Shown: positions 60,945 to 64,000 of the stretch, piece after piece
Layout of the letters: the number at the start of each line of letters is the position of its first letter
Numbering within the stretch: position 1 is the stretch's first letter
DNA from: Methylosinus trichosporium OB3b
Lineage (GTDB): Bacteria > Pseudomonadota > Alphaproteobacteria > Rhizobiales > Beijerinckiaceae
NCBI RefSeq assembly: GCF_002752655.1
Contig: NZ_CP023737.1
Location: forward strand, 2,318,001-2,382,000
Direction of reading: 5' to 3'
DNA: 64,000 bases
The notes under the pieces: model-generated
The model's input: the letters and a program-made list of their open reading frames with translations, nothing else
Database searches by the model: none
What the model was told of the DNA's origin: nothing
Program-made: the position numbers and the translations under genes

Positions 60945-61048
60945 CCCCGTGGCCCTGGATTGCTTCGTCGCTCCGCTCCTCGCAATGACGGCGCCCCTCG
61001 GGGTCGTCGTCATTGCGAGTGAAGCGAAGCAATCCAGGGCCGCGGGGC
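60945..61048. repeat. REP-B element after the aldehyde dehydrogenase gene
   Basis: CCCTGGATTGCTTCGTCGCTCCGCTCCTCGCAATGACGG (60952-60991) and its inverted partner GTCATTGCGAGTGAAGCGAAGCAATCCAGGGC (61008-61040) form a near-perfect long palindrome around a CCCCTCGGGG centre. It is the best-preserved copy of this family in the window. Confidence 0.85.
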
Positions 61049-61084
61049 GATTCCCTGGTCATAACGCATTTACCCTTAGGTAAT

Positions 61085-61100
61085 TTAACTCGCCGTTAAC
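61085..61100 (+). promoter_or_regulatory. CtrA-type box upstream of minC
   Basis: TTAA (61085-61088), seven bases (CTCGCCG), then TTAAC (61096-61100) is an exact match to the CtrA consensus TTAA-N7-TTAAC. It lies 22 bases before the most upstream minC start, in an AT-rich stretch likely to hold the promoter. CtrA is the alphaproteobacterial cell-cycle response regulator and is known to control minCDE in Sinorhizobium. Confidence 0.7.
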
Positions 61101-61121
61101 CATCCTGGCCTGAAATGGGAC

Positions 61122-61928
61122 TTGCAGCAGAGCTTGCGAGTCCGCCCGTTGACCGAATCTTCATCCTCTCACATTCGCTTCCGGGGCCGCTCCTTTCCGG
61201 TCCTCGCCATCGAGCCCGATGCGCCGATCGACGGCTGGATCGAGAAGCTCGACGCCTGTCTCGAGCGCACGCCCGCCTTCTTCGCGCGCAAGGCGATCGT
61301 CGTCGACGTCTCCAAGCTCGGCCTCGAGCGCGACGAGGTCGTCGGCCTCATGGGCCGGCTCTCCGAGCGCCAGGTGCGCGTCATGGGCCTCACCGGCGTC
61401 GAGCCGTCCTGGGCCTGCGACGAGCTGCCGCCGATCCTCCTCAGCGGACGCGCCTACGCCGCCGACGAGGAGCCGAGCGCCGCAGCGCCGCAGCCGACGC
61501 TGACGCCGCAGGAGCAAACCACTTTCGCCGAGATCGGCGCGGCGCTGCGGGCGGAAAAGCCCGCGCTCGCCGAAAGCGTCGAGAGCGAGCGCCGCCATGT
61601 CGCGCCGCTCGTCGTCGAGAAGCCGGTGCGCTCCGGCCAATCCATCTTTCATCCGGGCGGCGACGTCATCGTCGTCGGCTCGGTCGCTTCCGGCGCGGAC
61701 GTCGTCGCCGGCGGCTCCATCCATGTCTATGGCGCGGTGCGCGGCCGCGTGATGGCCGGCTCCTATGGCGAGACCCGCGCGCGCATCTTCTGCCGCAAGT
61801 TGGAGGCGGAGCTCGTCGCCGTCGGCGGCTTCTACATGACCGCGGACGAGATCCGCGCCGATCTGCGTGGGCGTGCGGTGCACGCCTTTCTGCAGGATGA
61901 AACGATCAAGATCGTCAGGCTCGACTGA
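61122..61928 (+). CDS. minC: Septum site-determining protein MinC
   Basis: A 268-residue FtsZ inhibitor that MinD recruits to the cell poles. The N-terminal domain (about 18-110, starting SHIRFRGRSFPVLAIEPDAP) acts on FtsZ; a variable linker (about 115-165) leads to the C-terminal beta-helix domain (FHPGGDVIVVGSVASGADVV, AGGSIHVYGAVRGRVMAGSY) that binds MinD. No ATG begins this frame: the candidates are TTG at 61122, 61134 and 61149, and the choice is uncertain. minD follows 13 bases after the stop. Confidence 0.92.
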   Translation: MQQSLRVRPLTESSSSHIRFRGRSFPVLAIEPDAPIDGWIEKLDACLERTPAFFARKAIVVDVSKLGLERDEVVGLMGRLSERQVRVMGLTGVEPSWACDELPPILLSGRAYAADEEPSAAAPQPTLTPQEQTTFAEIGAALRAEKPALAESVESERRHVAPLVVEKPVRSGQSIFHPGGDVIVVGSVASGADVVAGGSIHVYGAVRGRVMAGSYGETRARIFCRKLEAELVAVGGFYMTADEIRADLRGRAVHAFLQDETIKIVRLD

Positions 61929-61941
61929 GGGAGGACGGCGA

Positions 61942-62757
61942 ATGGCAAAAATACTGGTAGTCACATCCGGCAAGGGCGGCGTCGGCAAGACGACGACGAC
62001 CGCGGCGCTCGGCGCGGCGCTCGCTCAGTCGAATCACAAGGTCGCCGTCGTCGATTTCGACGTCGGCCTGCGCAATCTCGATCTGGTGATGGGCGCCGAG
62101 CGGCGCGTCGTCTATGATCTCATCAATGTCGCCAATGGCGACGCCAAGCTGCATCAGGCCCTGATCCGCGACAAGCGCGTCGACACGCTGCATCTGCTCG
62201 CCGCCTCGCAGACGCGCGACAAGGACGCGCTCACCGAGGAGGGCGTGCGCCGCGTGATCGACGAATTGCGCGAGCGTTTCGACTGGATCGTCTGCGACAG
62301 CCCTGCCGGCATCGAGCGTGGCGCGACGCTGGCGATGCGCTTCGCCGACGTCGCCGTCGTCGTCGCCAATCCGGAAATCTCCTCGGTGCGCGATTCGGAT
62401 CGCATCATCGGCCTGCTCGACGCCAAGACCGAGCGCGCCGAGCGCGGCGAGCGCCTCGACAAGCATCTGCTGCTCACGCGCTACGACCCGGGCCGCGCCG
62501 CCCGCGGCGAGATGCTGCATGTCGACGACGTGCTGGAGATTTTGTCGATCCCGCTCATCGGCATCATTCCCGAGAGCGAGGATGTGCTGCGCGCCTCCAA
62601 TGTCGGCAGCCCGGTGACGCTGCACACGACGACGAGCGCGCCGGCGCGCGCCTATATGGATGCGGCGCGGCGCCTCTGCGGCGTCGATGTGCCGATGGAC
62701 ATTCCCGTCGACAAGAAAGGACTCTTGGTGCGTCTGTTCGGCCGGAGGGCGGCATGA
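61942..62757 (+). CDS. minD: Septum site-determining ATPase MinD
   Basis: A 271-residue ParA/MinD-family ATPase that binds the membrane with ATP and carries MinC. The deviant Walker A motif is SGKGGVGKTTTTAALG (residues about 9-24), and VAVVDFDVGLRNLDLVMG and DWIVCDSPAGIERGA follow. The C-terminal membrane-targeting amphipathic helix is KKGLLVRLFGRRAA. GAGGGAGG precedes the ATG at 61942. It overlaps minE by four bases. Confidence 0.97.
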   Translation: MAKILVVTSGKGGVGKTTTTAALGAALAQSNHKVAVVDFDVGLRNLDLVMGAERRVVYDLINVANGDAKLHQALIRDKRVDTLHLLAASQTRDKDALTEEGVRRVIDELRERFDWIVCDSPAGIERGATLAMRFADVAVVVANPEISSVRDSDRIIGLLDAKTERAERGERLDKHLLLTRYDPGRAARGEMLHVDDVLEILSIPLIGIIPESEDVLRASNVGSPVTLHTTTSAPARAYMDAARRLCGVDVPMDIPVDKKGLLVRLFGRRAA

Positions 62758-63029
62758 ATTTATTCAAGTTCCTCGATCGTCGCGCCTCGGCGCCAGTCGC
62801 GCGCGAGCGGCTGCAGATTCTCCTCGCGCATGAGCGCGCCTCGGTCTGCAACGCCAATCTCGTGGCGCTGCTGCACAAGGAAGTGCTCGCCGCGGTGTCG
62901 AAGCACATCGCGATCGATCCCGAGCGCGTGGAAGTCAATCTGCGCGAGCGCGACAAGGTCTCCCTGCTCGAGATCGACATAGAGATCGACGCGGCGATGA
63001 AGCGCACCGACATCGGCGAAGCGGCGTAA
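62754..63029 (+). CDS. minE: Cell division topological specificity factor MinE
   Basis: A 91-residue protein that drives the MinD oscillation. An N-terminal membrane-binding/anti-MinCD region (MNLFKFLDRRASAPVARERL and QILLAHERASVCNANLVALL) is followed by the beta-strand dimer domain, here ending in LRERDKVSLLEIDIEIDAAM. The length matches the family. It is translationally coupled to minD. Confidence 0.96.
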   Translation: MNLFKFLDRRASAPVARERLQILLAHERASVCNANLVALLHKEVLAAVSKHIAIDPERVEVNLRERDKVSLLEIDIEIDAAMKRTDIGEAA

Positions 63030-63169
63030 GCGCCGCGCTCTATTTTCGGCTTTTCACGTCTGACGCCGGGCGCATCGGCTCGAAAGCGCCTGGCCCCCCG
63101 TGAGCGGAGGCGCTGTCTGCGCCTCGGCCGCGAGCGGAATGTGAGCAGAGCGACGTCACAGTCGAAATC

Positions 63170-64000
63170 TCATATTCCGCCACCATTGTCGAAAATCTCG
63201 ATGGCGCGCGCCTGGGTGATGTTGCTTCCCGGCGCGACGCTGTGCGTCAGCCAGACATTGCCTCCGATCGAGGAGCCCTTGCCGATGGTGATGCGCCCGA
63301 GGACCGTCGCGCCGGCATAGATCACCACATCGTCCTCGACGATCGGATGACGCGGCCGGCCTTTGACGAGAGCGCCGCTCGCATCCGCCTCGAAGCGCTT
63401 CGCCCCGAGCGTGACGCCCTGATAGAGCCGCACACGCTTGCCGATGCGCGCCGTCTCGCCGATCACGACGCCGGCGCCGTGATCGATGAAGAAGCTCGAT
63501 TCGATGTCGGCGCCCGGATGAATGTCGATGCCCGTCTCGGAATGCGAGATCTCGGCGATGATGCGCGCGAGCATGGGCGCGCCCAAACAATAGAGCTCGT
63601 GCGCAAGACGATGGCGGGTAACGGCGGCGATTCCCGGATAACAGAATACGATCTCGTCGAGGCTGCGCGCCGCAGGATCGCCCTCGAAGGCGGCGCGTAT
63701 GTCGGTGTCGAGCAACGAGCGCACGCGCGGCAGAGCGCCGAGAAAGGCGTCGGCGATCCGCTGCGTGTCCGCCTCCCGCCTCCCGCCGGCGTCCGCGTCG
63801 GCGAACAGGCGCAATTCCTTGCCGATCTGCTCGCCGAGCGAATGCATCGTCCGTTTCAACGTCGCCGCCACGAAGCCGTCGACAGTCTCGATGGTGAGAT
63901 GCGAAGGGCCAAAATGGCGCGGATAGAGAATGGCCACCAGATCGGCGACGATGTCGACGACCGCGGCGCGCGACGGCAGCTCGGGCAGAGCGCTGCTCTT
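63170..64000 (-). CDS. Serine O-acetyltransferase, EpsC/plant type (5' end outside window)
   Basis: At least 276 residues; the frame stays open to the right edge, so the true start is missing. This is a left-handed beta-helix acyltransferase that makes O-acetylserine for cysteine synthesis. Seen are FVAATLKRTMHSLGEQIGKE in the helical lead, IHPGADIESSFFIDHGAGVV with the catalytic His, IGETARIGKRVRLYQGVTLG, and hexapeptide turns to GRITIGKGSSIGGNVWLTHS. The long N-terminal part and short tail fit the EpsC-like form rather than E. coli CysE. Confidence 0.9.
   Translation of the reverse strand, partial: KSSALPELPSRAAVVDIVADLVAILYPRHFGPSHLTIETVDGFVAATLKRTMHSLGEQIGKELRLFADADAGGRREADTQRIADAFLGALPRVRSLLDTDIRAAFEGDPAARSLDEIVFCYPGIAAVTRHRLAHELYCLGAPMLARIIAEISHSETGIDIHPGADIESSFFIDHGAGVVIGETARIGKRVRLYQGVTLGAKRFEADASGALVKGRPRHPIVEDDVVIYAGATVLGRITIGKGSSIGGNVWLTHSVAPGSNITQARAIEIFDNGGGI

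Overview
The window is a high-GC chromosomal segment, nearly all housekeeping, from an alphaproteobacterium. The order Hyphomicrobiales (Rhizobiales) fits best. The evidence is the classic cell-wall/division (dcw) order, a long-linker FtsZ, a ccmI-E-F-H cytochrome c maturation operon, minCDE preceded by a CtrA-type box, a rimP-nusA-ylxR-infB-rbfA-truB operon, and dense short palindromic repeats of kinds common in Hyphomicrobiales. A methylotroph/methanotroph relative is possible, but no gene here proves it.

Layout. 1-283: 5' part of a DUF1152 gene (minus). 576-8831: transcription/translation operon rimP-nusA-ylxRQ-infB-(two unknown genes)-rbfA-truB, with a promoter and a terminator-like hairpin in its leader. 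8866-10279: GrpB-family gene and murI. 10649-11126: promoter, RNase P RNA and a trailing hairpin. 11326-31630: dcw cluster rsmH-ftsL-ftsI-murE-murF-mraY-murD-ftsW-murG-murC-murB-(GT-C-like membrane protein)-(AbrB-like)-ddl-ftsQ-ftsA-ftsZ, closed by a terminator; lpxC follows. 32910-38293 (minus): an outer-membrane beta-barrel gene, then ccmI-ccmE-ccmF-ccmH. 38460-40917: small membrane protein, pdxA, ksgA, small unknown gene. 40946-43399: secE, nusG, rplK, rplA and a terminator; rplJL-rpoBC do not follow. 43428-46106: GT32-like gene, CDF zinc exporter, xseB. 46328-51345 (minus): marR, RND pump, adaptor. 51535-54852: small exported proteins and a ZntB/CorA-type transporter. 54857-56052 (minus): purS and purQ, separated by a repeat. 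56396-58090: Fis-type HTH gene, small membrane protein and a serine recombinase. 58309-60915: GAF-Fis regulator and aldehyde dehydrogenase. 61085-63029: CtrA-type box and minCDE. 63170-64000: EpsC-type serine acetyltransferase, cut by the window edge.

How it fits together. Most of the window makes and divides the cell. Ribosome biogenesis genes sit beside RNase P RNA and the full set of muropeptide precursor, divisome and lipid A commitment genes, mostly joined by 1-4 base start/stop overlaps that imply coupled translation. Accessory material is limited to single genes or pairs placed in otherwise conserved operons, and to four kinds of palindromic repeat. One repeat copy lies in frame inside the signal peptide of CcmH, and removing its 40 codons restores an ordinary signal peptide. 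I see no CRISPR array, prophage, insertion sequence or tRNA gene, and no clear multi-gene novel system. The best leads are the ccmH repeat, the AAA+-less GAF-Fis regulator with a perfect palindrome before its aldehyde dehydrogenase, the unknown genes inside infB-rbfA and the dcw cluster, and the recombinase neighbourhood.
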